DNA of 64,000 nt, taken from the NCBI GenBank assembly GCA_021397845.1, contig CM038041.1, positions 144,190,780-144,254,779 on the forward strand, in the 5' to 3' direction. Below, in pieces: positions 1-10,181 of this stretch. The translations under genes and the position numbers were made by a program. This DNA is from Areca catechu. Taxonomy: Eukaryota; Streptophyta; Magnoliopsida; Arecales; Arecaceae. Under the pieces are notes generated by a model that saw only the letters and a program-made list of their open reading frames with translations, made no database searches and was not told where the DNA came from. Position 1 is the first letter of the stretch. Each line of letters starts with the position of its first letter.

Positions 1-1265
1 CCAATGCTTCCAGCTAACGAATGACCAAGCCCGACTTTGGCCGGCCCACCTGATCACCGTTAAGAAGGTTGCACTGAACCATCATCTATGGGAGAGCAAT
101 CCCAGTAACTAGATGCACACCGATTCTTTGGAACTGTCGATGTACACCAAGCTAAAGGACTCATTACTAACCCACTTAATGGGAGGCTAAGACACCATCA
201 ACTCATTGACTTAGTCATTTTTAGGACCTAATAATTTTAGAGAATTTTAATTAAATTATGACAGAAGAATAGAGAGAAGAACATTGATCAACCTCCCACT
301 AAACAAATCAATTCCCAGGAGGGTTGAAATAAATTCAACAAGTTGGTCCATGGGCACCTAAAAATCAAACAGGCTGATCAACTTGGGTGACATGGGTTAA
401 CTCGAATCAATAAGCTCTTCTAATCAGTTTTGGTTGACCGGATTGGCCAGGTAGGTGAGATCATGGGTGAGTATCTGCCATTAACCATCTTTCCTAGACA
501 CCAACCTAGTTGGCTAGGAAAGAGGTAGCCTCATGTAGCCATGATCAAAAATGCCAAACCTACCTAGACACCAATCGATTTACCAGACTTGATTAGACTA
601 ACCTAAGAACTCGGGCTTACCACAGAGCTACTAATTAGATCCATTTTAGAAGAATGGACTAACCCATCTAACTATTAGATAGATACTAAAGAGAAGGTCT
701 TTAATCAACATTTGATTAGTTTCCTTAAGTCCAATTCAACTAACCTTAGGTCTAACCCAATAAACGGATCCAATCAGACAGCTAACCCAATTAACCCGGA
801 TAGCTTATTCAAATGACATTAGGTTTCATAAACCCTAATCTGACTTGTCATTTAATTAATCTTTCAATTCATAATTATTAGATTATAAGCCAACTTTTAA
901 TTAAAATATTTTTAATTAAATTCATGTAAAGCCCTTTTACATCTTTCATGCATCATATCTAGTCTTATCATATCAATTTATAATATTGCAAGCCATAACA
1001 ATTATAGACATGCCAATGTATAATCATGTACCAGGATTAAAACATTTTTAATACCATAGGTTTCCTTTAAGGATCCTTCTGAAAAGGCCAACATAGATGA
1101 ACTGCCTCATGCCATAGAAACTTAGGATTTTAAACCCTGATTAATCTCTACGGACACACGGCCATGGTGAAGGTCTCAACTAGGTTCCTAAAAGTAATCC
1201 CTAATCTTGATATAGATCCAAAACCAACAATACATGCAATCATGATATGCTATACAGGAACATGT
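1..1265 (-). other. Leader/internal start of a minus-strand Copia element, non-coding
   Basis: This AT-rich stretch lies on the internal side of a primer-binding site at 1266-1278, so it should be the untranslated leader (and possibly degenerate gag) of the Copia element whose 5' LTR is 1280-3500. No convincing coding frame is visible on either strand. The element's body and second LTR lie outside the window to the left. The assignment rests on position only. Confidence 0.45.
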
Positions 1266-1278
1266 GGCTCTGATACCA
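1266..1278 (-). promoter_or_regulatory. Primer-binding site (initiator tRNA-Met type)
   Basis: On the minus strand this reads TGGTATCAGAGCC, the usual plant LTR-retrotransposon PBS matching the 3' end of initiator tRNA-Met. It stands one base inside the LTR end at 1280 and fixes the element as minus-strand, with its body to the left. Confidence 0.85.
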
Positions 1279-1279
1279 T

Positions 1280-3500
1280 TGAAGGAAAACCAGTGCAACG
1301 GACACCTGCCCTAGACAAGCAACACTAAGGAGTAGGTATTGCATAATTAAAGTTTTTAACATGCATACGGAAAAACCTACTCATGCATAGGATCTAACAT
1401 AAACATGACGTATGCAACTAATACACAGGCATGTATAGGCAAGTGCAATAATTATAAACAGTATGATAATTTCTAGATCTAAACATGCATGACAACAAAA
1501 AGTAAATAACATACCTTATAAAGCTTCCTTTAATAGCAAATCAAGGCAACCGATTGAACTCGTTCAACAACAAATCAGATCTGGAAGAGATCGATCCAAT
1601 CTCTCGAGGTGTCCAAATGTCCACCCTCTAGAGTATCCACGTGCGGGCTCTCGCTGATCCAACTCCCGGATGGATGCTAGTCCTTCGGTAATCAAAAACA
1701 GGTCATGGAAAGTATGGAGTAGGGAAAGCCAAAACAATCTTCACAGACGGTCTTCTCCAAGACCGCCCTTGCTCCACCAAAAGCACATAATGAGAACTAA
1801 AGAACAGGGAAGTAATACAAGGGATGCTCAACGATTTCAGCAATCAGATTTTGTCCCAAAAAATCTCTCATAGATCACCAAAAATTTGTTCTCTAATTTC
1901 ACTCTTATCCCATGCTCTGTTCTTCCCCTCTCAAACACCTTGTTCTTGCCTCTCTCACACGCCCTGTGACCTTTCACCAAGACGAATAACTGGCTGAGAA
2001 AACCTGTGAAAGCAAGGAAAACACCATGAGAGAATACCGGATCAAATCAAACTCCATTTGAAAGACTCTTGATCAGTGGAGAAGGCTGGGAACTGCTGGC
2101 TAGATGAGAACAAAGAGTGCCAAAATACTGTGAAAGCAAAGATCGAGTAGATAGGAAATACGAGGAGAAAAGATCATCATGAGACCCATTTTCAGATCAT
2201 GATGCTAAGGATCAGATATCCCAAGCAGCGTCCGAACTTCAAGCAGTCCTTATCCTATTTAATCGATGAAACCGTGAGCAGTGGAAACCATCAAACTGGT
2301 GTTTTAATGTTTTGGGAGAAAACACGGTGAGAACAAGCCAAGCAAATCTACAAACTGGTGTAAACAAACCATGTTATAAATCGGTTCAACTAAAACTCCG
2401 GTCCCACCAAAACTGATCAGAAAGAAAATCGGGTCCAGACTTTGTCTACCAGGAACAATTCCTGGTTGACCCAAATCAATCCTGGTTGATCCAAATTAGA
2501 CCAGGTGGACTAGAAAAAATTCAATGTATGCTCAATAGACCATTTGACCTTAATACCAAAATGATTCCCAATCGTTGATTGGCTCTTGGATCAGGAAGAA
2601 ATCCTCTATGGCTTGTGATCTCATATGTTCGAACCTAAACGGTAGCATTGGAACACTTTCAGTACCAGCACAAGATACCATCTAGCAATGGGTCCCGGCA
2701 TCTAGATAGGCTGAAGATGCGAGGGTAATCTATCGATCCTCTGGCATATGATTACTATATAATTCATCCCTTTGACCTCCAATGCTCAAGATGATCTAGG
2801 ATTAGATTGCCAACCCTAACTGAGTCAATCCACAACATGTCTCAACCTTGCAAGTCCAGTGACTCCTCACTAGGACTACCCTGGCTGAGGATTTGCTAAA
2901 TTGAGACACTGCGAGACATTCAATCCAAATAATTTGGACAGGTCAATTCCATCTTGGTCAACCTCTGCTCCACAAGTACTTGCTTGTACCTAGAAACCTT
3001 CTATCACCGGATTAGAAATCTGGGTAGTCCAGCACCAAAGCACAGGGAGTTGCTTGCAAGCTACCATGGTGACCTCAGGTCAGAGGGACACATATACCCA
3101 TATCCAATCGTGAGCAATCCTTTAGCAGAAAGGAGCTCCATGGAGTCATGTTCAATGAGATGTCACACATCCCACTTGCAGATCACATCAGTGTTACCAT
3201 ACTCCTTTGGTCAAGAGGACAACCAAACAATGTGAACCATAACAACCTACACTTGATACATTATCATCCTGTACAATGTGTCCTTTGGTTGTGAACCTTT
3301 TTAAAGGACCACTCGATATATCCTCTCTATATCGAAGTCAGTGCAGTCTTAAAGACTTCATCACATAAATAGAGTTCATTACAGGGAAATGAATAATGTG
3401 ATGAGTTGCCAAAACAAAGTTTTATTAATTCATATACAAATTACAATACTGAGCACAACCGCCTACAATCTAGGCGATTCACTTTGGAACACAATTCCCA
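1280..3500 (-). mobile_element. 5' LTR of a minus-strand Copia element (2.2 kb)
   Basis: On the window strand the LTR begins with TG at 1280 beside the PBS and ends with CA at about 3500; in element sense it starts TGGGAATTGTG. The segment 2650-3240 is recognisably repeated, with divergence, at 58,735-59,200, and the block near 1617-1650 resembles 29,940-29,960 of the solo LTR at 29,719-32,166, so these belong to related long-LTR Copia families. No credible ORF is present. It appears to have inserted in the 3' UTR of the Tat element that resumes at 3501. The partner LTR and target-site duplication are outside the window, so the right end is placed by sequence form alone. Confidence 0.7.
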
Positions 3501-4394
3501 ATAGGTGGCTTACTGCTTAACCAGGATTTAAGGGTATTGCAGCCCAGCCTGAGATTTTGACTACTCGACTAGAATGCTTAGGGCAACCACATCCAAGATT
3601 TTGGAACCTAGGAGGCTTACTACTTAACCAGGACTTATAGATATCATGACCTAGCCTGGGAGTCTAACTACTTAGCCAAGATACCTGGGATAATCTTGTT
3701 TGGGGCTTTAGAGCCTGAGAGGCTTACTACTTAACCAAGACTTAGGGGTATCACGACCTAGCCCAAGAGTTTGACAACTTGGCCAAGGTGCCCATGATAA
3801 CCTCTCCTAGGACTTTGGAACCTAGGATGCTTACTGCTTAATTTGGACTTAAGGATATTGCAATCTGGCTCGAGAGTTTGACTACTTAGCCAAGGTGATT
3901 AGGATAACCTCATCCAAGACTTTGGATTAAGGGGAGTCAAAATCCCATCAAGACAACCTCACTTAGGGTGCTTGGGAGAGTTACTACTTAGCCAGGAATC
4001 ATGGGTATTACAATCCAACATTAGCATCTGACTACTTGACTAGGACTTTTAGAGTAAAGGATGTTGGAACCCCATATAGGACAACCTCGCTTATGGCTTT
4101 TAGGAATAAGGGTTGTCGGAACCCTACCAGGATAGCCTCATCCAAGACTTTTAGAAATAAGGGATGTGGTAACCCCACCTAGGACTTTAAGAATAAGGGG
4201 TGTGGTAACCCTACTTGGGACAACCTCACCAAGGACTTTAAGATAGGGGGTGTGGTAACCTCACCAAGGATAGCTTCACCTAGGACTTTTAGGGAATGAC
4301 CTTAGCATTTCCCTTCACTGTACATTCCCCTTAGAAGCACAAAAAAAGTTTCTTCATTAAAGAAATCAATTACAATGGCTGTAGATACATTTTA
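3501..4394 (-). repeat. Tat-element 3' UTR with degenerate tandem repeats
   Basis: Units beginning with GGCTTACT(G/A)CTTAACC start at about 3507, 3614, 3721 and 3827, a period of ~107 bp; a further unit starts near 3979. From about 4060 to 4290 a shorter motif, AATAAGGG(G)TGTGGTAACC, recurs at roughly 50-60 bp. The block lies directly downstream (minus strand) of the integrase C-terminus, where Tat/Ogre-type Gypsy elements are known to carry variable tandem subrepeats. No coding potential is seen. Confidence 0.75.
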
Positions 4395-4544
4395 CTAGTA
4401 ATATGGCCAAAGATTGTCAAAATTCTAGGTGCGGGTGATGAGGGTGCCATCTAGCTGCTCCAATCGATAGGTTCCAAGTCAAACCTCTTTGGTAACATGA
4501 TAGGATCATTTCCAGTTTGGAGAGAGTTTTTCATGCTCTGTGGG
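4395..4544 (-). pseudogene. Tat-lineage integrase, C-terminal end
   Basis: The minus-strand translation shows the typical end of a Ty3/Gypsy Tat integrase: a segment resembling GKLSPNW, then GTYRLEQLDG, then a tail ending in PYY before a stop at 4395-4397. There are in-frame stops within it. The upstream part continues at 6085 on the far side of a solo LTR. The product would insert element DNA into the host genome. It is non-functional. Recognition is by motif resemblance only. Confidence 0.65.
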
Positions 4545-6084
4545 TGTTGCCCAGCGTAGCAATCTAAGAGGGGGGTGAATTGGGTTTCTTTAAAAAATTT
4601 AAGCAAATATGTGCTGAACTTAAAGTGTTTGTGAAGCAATGCAAATGAGCACAATATGAATAAGATGCAATGTTATGTAAGATAAATTGTAAATGCAAGA
4701 AAAGAAAGATCACACACACAAACATAGAAGATTTATAGTGGTTTGATGCATACCAAGCACCTACATCCACTCCCAAGCTACCCCTTAGAAATTTTACTAT
4801 AATCAACCTAGATTACAACCAACTTATTTTCAAGGGCTCATAAGTCAAACCCAAAGTTGGTTTTCTCACTTAGGCTCACCAACAACCTTTCCTCAACCCA
4901 ACCTAGGCTTGGATTCCAATTCATGACTTGGAAGGGCCTAACACCTAGTTTCAAATACCCTTGAAACTAGTCATAACAAATAAAATCAGAAGTACAAGAG
5001 TAAAGCACAAGAAAAACTTTATATAGAGTAGAAAGTAAAGGCTATGAAGCTCTTCTTGATTGCTTGAGTTGTCTTCTCCTTGGATTCTTTGAAAGACCAC
5101 TTTTGGAATGTTGATTTGAAGGCTCAACAGCAAGATGGGAAGCTTTTTCAGATGGAATGTTCTTTTAAGCTCTCTTTTTGAATTTTGAAGTAATATTCTT
5201 AAAGGTAGAATTTGTCTCTTATGAGTTAGTTCTTCATGAATGAGTTTGGTGAGAGTTAAATACTTCAAAAACATCCAAAAAATAGTTTATGACTATTGGT
5301 GGAGCAAAACTAGCCATTTGGAGCCTTTAGGAGTCAAATATGTGCTTCAGAAAATATAGCCGTTACTGTTGTCAGAACCTGTAAGTCGACACTTGAGTTC
5401 TTCATAGGTCGACACTTGGATCTTCATGAGTCAAAACTTTGGATCTGCATGAATCGACTCAAGGTATAAATCTTGAAAAAATAGAGTTCTATTTCAATAT
5501 GTTCTCAAGCTATGAGTCGACCTCTGAGTCGATACTTGGAGCTTGTGAGTCAACACTTGAGTCCTTTAAGTCAACACTTGGATCAACACTTGACAAAATC
5601 CTTAAAATGACATAGTTCTATAACATCTTTTGTCTCAGGCCATGAGTCGACACTTGGCTCTTCTGAGTTGACACCTGACTTCTTCATGAGTCGATACTTG
5701 ATTTTTGTGAGTCGACTCAAGGCGTGCCAAAGAGATTTCTACGTGCCAGTTCTTCTGAAGTGTCGACACTTCATGTTCCATGAGTCGACACTTGGTAGTG
5801 CCATTCAAAAAACTCTGTGCCAAGCTTCAAAATTCAAGGTGATTTTCAATGAACCCTCAACTTCTTCTTTTAGATCCTAGATTGATCCATTTTAAGGTTT
5901 TTCAAAGTGAGAAGACTTCTAAAATACTGAAATTCACTCAGCTCCAAATTAAGTGAGTTTGATACTTTTGTATAGAAAATTTGATGTGCCTGTATCCTGA
6001 AACTCACAACTATAAATGAAATATTAGTATAAAATATATACTCAACGTTTTGTTAGTCATCAAAATCAAGGACCAAAGCCAACA
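4545..6084 (-). mobile_element. Solo LTR of a Sirevirus-type Copia element
   Basis: The 1,540-bp insert begins TGTTGCCC and ends CCAACA, flanked by the perfect 5-bp duplication GTGGG at 4540-4544 and 6085-6089. In minus-strand sense its last bases match the CACCCCCC(T)CTT...GGGCAACA end of the other Sirevirus LTRs at 36,993 and 42,328. No internal region is present, so it arose by LTR-LTR recombination. It splits the Tat integrase. Small ORFs inside have no recognisable domain. Confidence 0.9.
5385..5795. repeat. Array of GTCGAC-centred palindromic motifs in Sirevirus LTR
   Basis: About fifteen degenerate copies of ATGAGTCGACACTTGG-like sequence lie at irregular spacing across 400 bp. The core GTCGAC is self-complementary and the flanking arms are partly so. 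Equivalent arrays with different arms occur in the other Sirevirus LTRs. Clustered palindromic motifs are known from Sirevirus LTR promoters; the regulatory role here is inferred. Confidence 0.75.
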
Positions 6085-7080
6085 GTGGGTTAGCTAATAG
6101 TTGTCTTCCAAAGGATGAGTTCTCTTGGTTGAAATGCTTTGCCTTCATGTAGGTGTTGAAGTAATGGGCCATGCATCACTAGTATACTGCCATTCAAACG
6201 CAGGCTCTATCCTGAACCACCTCCAAGAGATCGAGATTTTCCCTTAGATCTTTCGAGCTATGCTGCTAAATGTAAGCTTCAACTCGAGGTGATGGGAGGC
6301 CTACTTCTAGAGAGATGATGGCCTTTATTTCAAAGGCAAGGTTGAACAGCATCTTCCCTGTCGAAAATCGATGAGTAGTGTGATAGGCCCAGAGAATGCT
6401 TTATAGTTCCTCTACCCAATGTCCTTTGACCTTATCCAACCTGATCTTTATACCTTGAAGAATCATTCAGTTAGTGACTTCAACCTCTCCATTTATCTAT
6501 GGATATGCAACTGAAGTGAACTAGTGGTTGATCCATATGTCCTCGTAGAACTCATCAAAGGATGCATTATCGAATTGTCGATAATGATAACATGGAAAAG
6601 TCTAAAGTGATAAATGATCACCCTTTAGATGAACTTTCAAGCCTCTCCTACTTAGTGATCCGGGCCAATGGTTGTGCCCCAACCTACATGGTAAAGTAGT
6701 CAATGGCAACAATCAAAAATGCCTTTTGCCTAGTGGTCGGTGGGAAAAGACCAAGAATATCTATCCCCCACTAAGTGAAGGGCCATGGAGAGCTTAGGGA
6801 GCTGAGAGGTACTGCTTGCTGGTGCTAGATATTGACATGCCTCTAGCAATGATCGTAGTGCCACATGTACTTGACAACATTCTTGAAGATGCTTAGACAG
6901 TAATATCCTTGCCTTGGGATCTTCTAGGTCAAAGCACAGCCTCCTACGTGGCTGCGGTAAATCCCTTCATGAACCTCTTGAAGGGCAAGGTCTACTTCTA
7001 TGGGTTGGAGTAGTGGAGGAGTGGCATCAAGTAAGCTTGCTTATAGAGCTTCATGTCAAGTACCATAAATAAGGTGGACC
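6085..7080 (-). pseudogene. Tat-lineage integrase, zinc-binding and catalytic core
   Basis: Minus-strand translation gives the Tat integrase core in order: a degenerate zinc-binding region (about 6800-6950), the WGIDILG segment holding the first catalytic aspartate (near 6760), and near 6560 a DNDT-FDN segment with the second aspartate followed by a VAYP-INGEVEVTN segment with the glutamate. At least one in-frame TAG lies just before WGIDILG, with more downstream. The gene is continuous in sense with 4395-4544 once the solo LTR is disregarded. The identification as Tat lineage also rests on the matching RNase H and RT to the right. Confidence 0.75.
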
Positions 7081-8149
7081 GATACTTGAGCTTTCTCACC
7101 TCGACCTTATCTTCTAGTAGTGTCCCTTCCTGCAAGTAGCGAATCTAGGGGTCCATCCAACAGGGTTCGCTATCTACTTATAGGATCAGGACTAACTCTT
7201 CCTCAATACTGGATCTCTCAAGGTTCTCCCAATAGGTGGTCTTTGGGATATCAACATAACTAGAGGTCACCAGCCTTGATAAGAGGTCAACTTAGGCATT
7301 CTCTGTCTAGGGTATCTACACAATCTCAAAGGAAAGAAAAGATGAAGCAATCTCTTTTACCCATTTGAGATATTTCTTCATGATAGGGGCTCAGATGTCG
7401 AACTCTCCACAGACTTGCCCTATAATCAATTGGGAATCACTAAAAACTCTAAGATACTAAACCTTAAGCTCATGAGTGAATTTCATTCCTGTGAGAAGGG
7501 CTTCATATTTTGCCTCATTATTAGAGGCCTTGAAGTCAAAGTGAAACACCTAATCAATAATGACTCCCTCCAGGTCAGCGAGGATCATCTCGACCCTGGA
7601 CCCTCTAGCATTGGAAGCACAATCAACATGGATAGTCTAAGGCTTACCCACCAACTCCAGCATTGGCTCCACTGGCACTGGTCCAATCTTTGCCACATCG
7701 AGGATGGGACACTCCACGAGGAAGGACACCAAAGCCTGGACCTTAATGGAGGGGCGAGGCTGGTAATGGATATCAAACTCATCCAGCTCCATTACCCACT
7801 TAATGACCCTCCCAGAGGCATCAATCTTCTACAAAATCTAGTGTAAGGGCTAATCAGACAAGACCATGATGGAATGTGCTTGAAAGTACGTGAAGAGATG
7901 CCTCACTGAGGTCAAAAAGGCAAAGGTAACCTTCTCCACCTTTTAGTTCCAGGTCTTTGCATTCTTGAGGATCCAACTAATGTAGTAGACTGTCTTCTAC
8001 ACTCTATCCTTCTCTCGAATGAGCACATAATTCATGGCCATGGGAGAGATAGCTAGATAGAGGTAGAATGTTTCACTTGTGACTGGCCTTGTGAGGAGTA
8101 GCACGATAGTGAGGTAGGTCTTGAGCTACTCGAAGGATGCCTGATGCTC
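7081..8149 (-). pseudogene. Tat-lineage RT-RNase H region
   Basis: On the minus strand, 7250-7560 reads as an RNase H domain with SNNEAKYEALLTGM and a VFSDSQLIIGQV segment, which carry conserved acidic residues, and 7860-8150 reads as the RT-RNase H connection, including an LYLAISPMAMNYVLIREKD-like stretch. Frame is kept over long distances, but several TAG/TGA codons break it. The two-domain arrangement with a second, integrase-proximal RNase H is typical of Tat elements; I can only see one RNase H clearly. Non-functional relic. Confidence 0.65.
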
Positions 8150-8364
8150 CTCCATCTATTGAATATCCTTGATCTTCCTTAAGGCCTTGAAGAAGGGCAG
8201 CACTTGTCACCAAACCTTGCCATAAATTGGCTTAGTGCGGTAACCCACCCTACGAGATGTTGGATCTCTTTCTGACTCTTGAGAAGTGTTGTCTCTAGGG
8301 TCTCCCAGAGCTTCTCGTGGTTCATCTCAATTCCATGATGCGAGACCATAAAACCTAGGAACTT
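8150..8364 (-). pseudogene. Tat-lineage reverse transcriptase, C-terminal part
   Basis: The minus-strand frame contains KFLGFMVSHHGIE, the standard thumb-region motif of Gypsy RT, then an EIQHLVGWVTAL segment typical of Tat elements. It is cut at 8364 by the 2.4-kb gene-carrying element and continues upstream at 10,771. The target-site duplication AACTT at 8360-8364 and 10,771-10,775 proves the two halves were once joined. Confidence 0.8.
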
Positions 8365-8940
8365 TGATGTTGAACATAATGGGGGAGGATCGCTGGAGAG
8401 CATTGAAGTCACCAGGGGATTAGGGCTTGCGCTCAAGAATGAAGAACCAGGGCGTCACACCCACTCCAATCCAGAGAAAACTCAAAACTCAGATCAAAAT
8501 AATTTTTTGTTTGTATTCATAAGAAAAAAGATAATTCATACAAGAGGGGAGGGGCGGTATTTATAGATTCATCCCAGGGTACATAACTTCCCTGACTTGT
8601 GGGCCAAGAAACCATGGTGGACCGGTCAACAGTGGGCCTATCTTGGACTGGAGCTCTCTCTTGTGGGACTGCCAGCATGAAAGGGCCCAAGTGCATAAAG
8701 GCCGGATCTGGTTAGGGGGGTCTGGTGAATCTCTTAGCTGCTAACTCTTCTCTTGAACATGACTTGAACGGACTCGATTGGACTAGACTGGACTAAAAAT
8801 AACTGGACCTAACTAAGTGGACTCAACTGACTCAGTTGTCTCACTTTATTATAGAACTCAATTGGCTCACTTTGACTCAAGTGACACAGGACTAATGGAC
8901 TCAAATAAAATAAAATAAAATAGACTCTCGGTCCTCATCA
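8365..8940 (-). repeat. 3' LTR of the gene-carrying element (576 bp)
   Basis: Starts TGATG and ends CATCA, paired with 10,182-10,770. A short AAATAAAATAAAATAAAATAG run lies near its right edge. The polypurine tract abuts it on the right at about 8941-8950. Confidence 0.9.
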
Positions 8941-9057
8941 TTCCCCTGCGGTGGGGAGAACTCGACTTCATCGAGTCAGGTTCAGCAGGGGTTTGATGGA
9001 ACCAAAACTAATAAAAAAGGATTCCGGGTTCACCCCTTTTTTTTTTTTTGATTTTTT

Positions 9058-9433
9058 TCACTGATTTTCTTTTTTTATTAGCTGCTCTGAGATTAGTGCA
9101 TCTTTGAAGATTATGTAGCATTGAGATCCGTGTTGCTCCAGAAAGCGTGTGCTAAAGTCGGCAATAATGAAGGCATTTGCCTTCATGACCATGCTGTTCC
9201 TCCCTTCCTCACAGACCGAACCAGGAAAATAGGGGAAGGCTTCCAGGTGGGCTTTGCCGGCGACTGGCACTGGGCAGTGGCCGATGGCAGCACAGGACGA
9301 GGATGGCCAGATGGATGGCACGGGGCGACAGCTTTCGGTGGTGTTGGGAGCGTGGGAGGTGGCCTTCCGATGGAGAAGAGGGGAGCACACGGCATGGGGA
9401 ACACACGGAGCCAGTGGCATGGGAGGGGGCGTC
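9058..9433 (-). other. Unidentified GC-rich tail of the captured sequence
   Basis: After EPIFP the homology to DUF604 stops abruptly at 9433, yet the sequence stays GC-rich to about 9230. A different minus-strand frame (9058-9609) runs open through it, ending in a less GC-biased stretch containing NAFIIADFSTRFLEQHGSQ. I do not recognise this. It may be a second captured host fragment, a host 3' UTR or intron, or element-derived. There is no sign that it was ever fused in frame. Confidence 0.35.
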
Positions 9434-9988
9434 TGGGAAGATAGGCTCGATGACATCGAGGTGGTGGAGGGAAATGAGCGGGGCCACGGGGTGTGCGGCG
9501 AGGAGGCCAAGCAGGTTGCCGTAGACGTCGAACTGGTGGAAGCCCGGGTGGCTGGTGAGGGGAACGCCGAGCTCCGCCATGCAGGCCAGGATGCGATTGT
9601 CGTAGCCATAGAGGGTAGGGTAGCATTGGAGGTAGCGGTCCTGCATGCGGGCGAGGGCGGTGGCGAGGGGGCGGCTTATGGCGAACCCGTCACTGTCGTA
9701 GGCCATGCTATAGGAGAAGTAGATGTTCTGGAGGTGGCTCTCGAAGACCGAGCCGATGTAGTAGGGCTGGCGGTGGTCGAACTGGGAGAGGACGTGGACG
9801 AGGTTGTCGGGGACGAAGACGGTGTCGTCGTCGCCCATGACGACCCACCGGACATTGTTGAGGCCGAGGCGGTACATCTCAGAGTCGATGTAGGAGATGC
9901 GGATGGTGGAGTGACTGCCTTTCTTGTGGGTGTAGGGGAAGCGTGCGGTGTCACCGGAGAGCTTAAGGGAGGGAGGCGTTGAGGAGGG
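9434..9988 (-). pseudogene. Captured DUF604 (Fringe-like) glycosyltransferase fragment
   Basis: An open minus-strand frame of about 185 codons (stop at 9989-9991 upstream) matches the core of plant DUF604 proteins, predicted Golgi-type beta-glycosyltransferases related to Fringe. Visible in order: a GDTARFPYTHKKG segment, RWVVMGDDDTVF with the DDD nucleotide-sugar/metal motif, YYIGS, FAISRPLATALARMQDR, MAELGVPLT, GFHQFDVYGN, and LAAHPVAPLISLHHLD with EPIFP. Missing are the N-terminal transmembrane anchor, the segment before GDTARF, and everything after EPIFP, so the enzyme cannot be complete. GC content and third-position GC are far above the surroundings. It lies inside an LTR element with no splice signals evident, which suggests capture through an RNA intermediate. 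The family match is confident; the substrate is unknown. Confidence 0.88.
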
Positions 9989-10119
9989 TCACGGGATGTA
10001 GGTGGAAGGTTGGAGACGGGCTTCATGGGCGATGGAGAGGAGAGGGGCTCAGGTGCAGGGCGTTGACGGACCTTGGCGGCTGACCGAGGTTTGAGAAGTT
10101 GCACAGGAGATCTGAACAT
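9989..10119 (-). pseudogene. Upstream part of the captured sequence, shifted frame
   Basis: An ATG at 10,117-10,119 opens a frame rich in Pro, Ser and Arg (begins MFRSPVQLLKPRS) that overlaps and runs out of register with the DUF604 frame near 9990. It could be a shortened N-terminal portion of the same host gene, joined after a deletion and frameshift, since low-complexity Pro/Ser linkers precede the catalytic domain in this family. The hydrophobic anchor expected there is not seen. Weak evidence. Confidence 0.4.
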
Positions 10120-10166
10120 GAGGAAGGATATGGAGCAAGGAGGAAAAGCAAAACCCTAATCCTCTA

Positions 10167-10178
10167 GCTCTGATACCA
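10167..10178 (-). promoter_or_regulatory. Primer-binding site of the gene-carrying element
   Basis: Minus-strand TGGTATCAGAGC, complementary to initiator tRNA-Met, three bases from the 5' LTR end at 10,182. It sets the element's orientation as minus. Confidence 0.9.
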
Positions 10179-10181
10179 AGT

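Noticed and set aside
1670..3235. Small plus-strand frames at 1670-1873 and 2954-3235
   Set aside because: They fall in the Copia LTR and are not open in the related LTR at 58,702-59,281.
5385..5795. Repeat-spacer look of the GTCGAC arrays suggesting CRISPR
   Set aside because: Spacing is irregular, repeats are short and degenerate, spacers are not unique blocks, and the arrays lie inside eukaryotic LTRs.
9121..9982. Long plus-strand frames through 9121-9982
   Set aside because: They are antisense shadows of the GC-rich DUF604 capture on the minus strand; high GC removes stop codons in all frames, and no plus-strand domain is seen.
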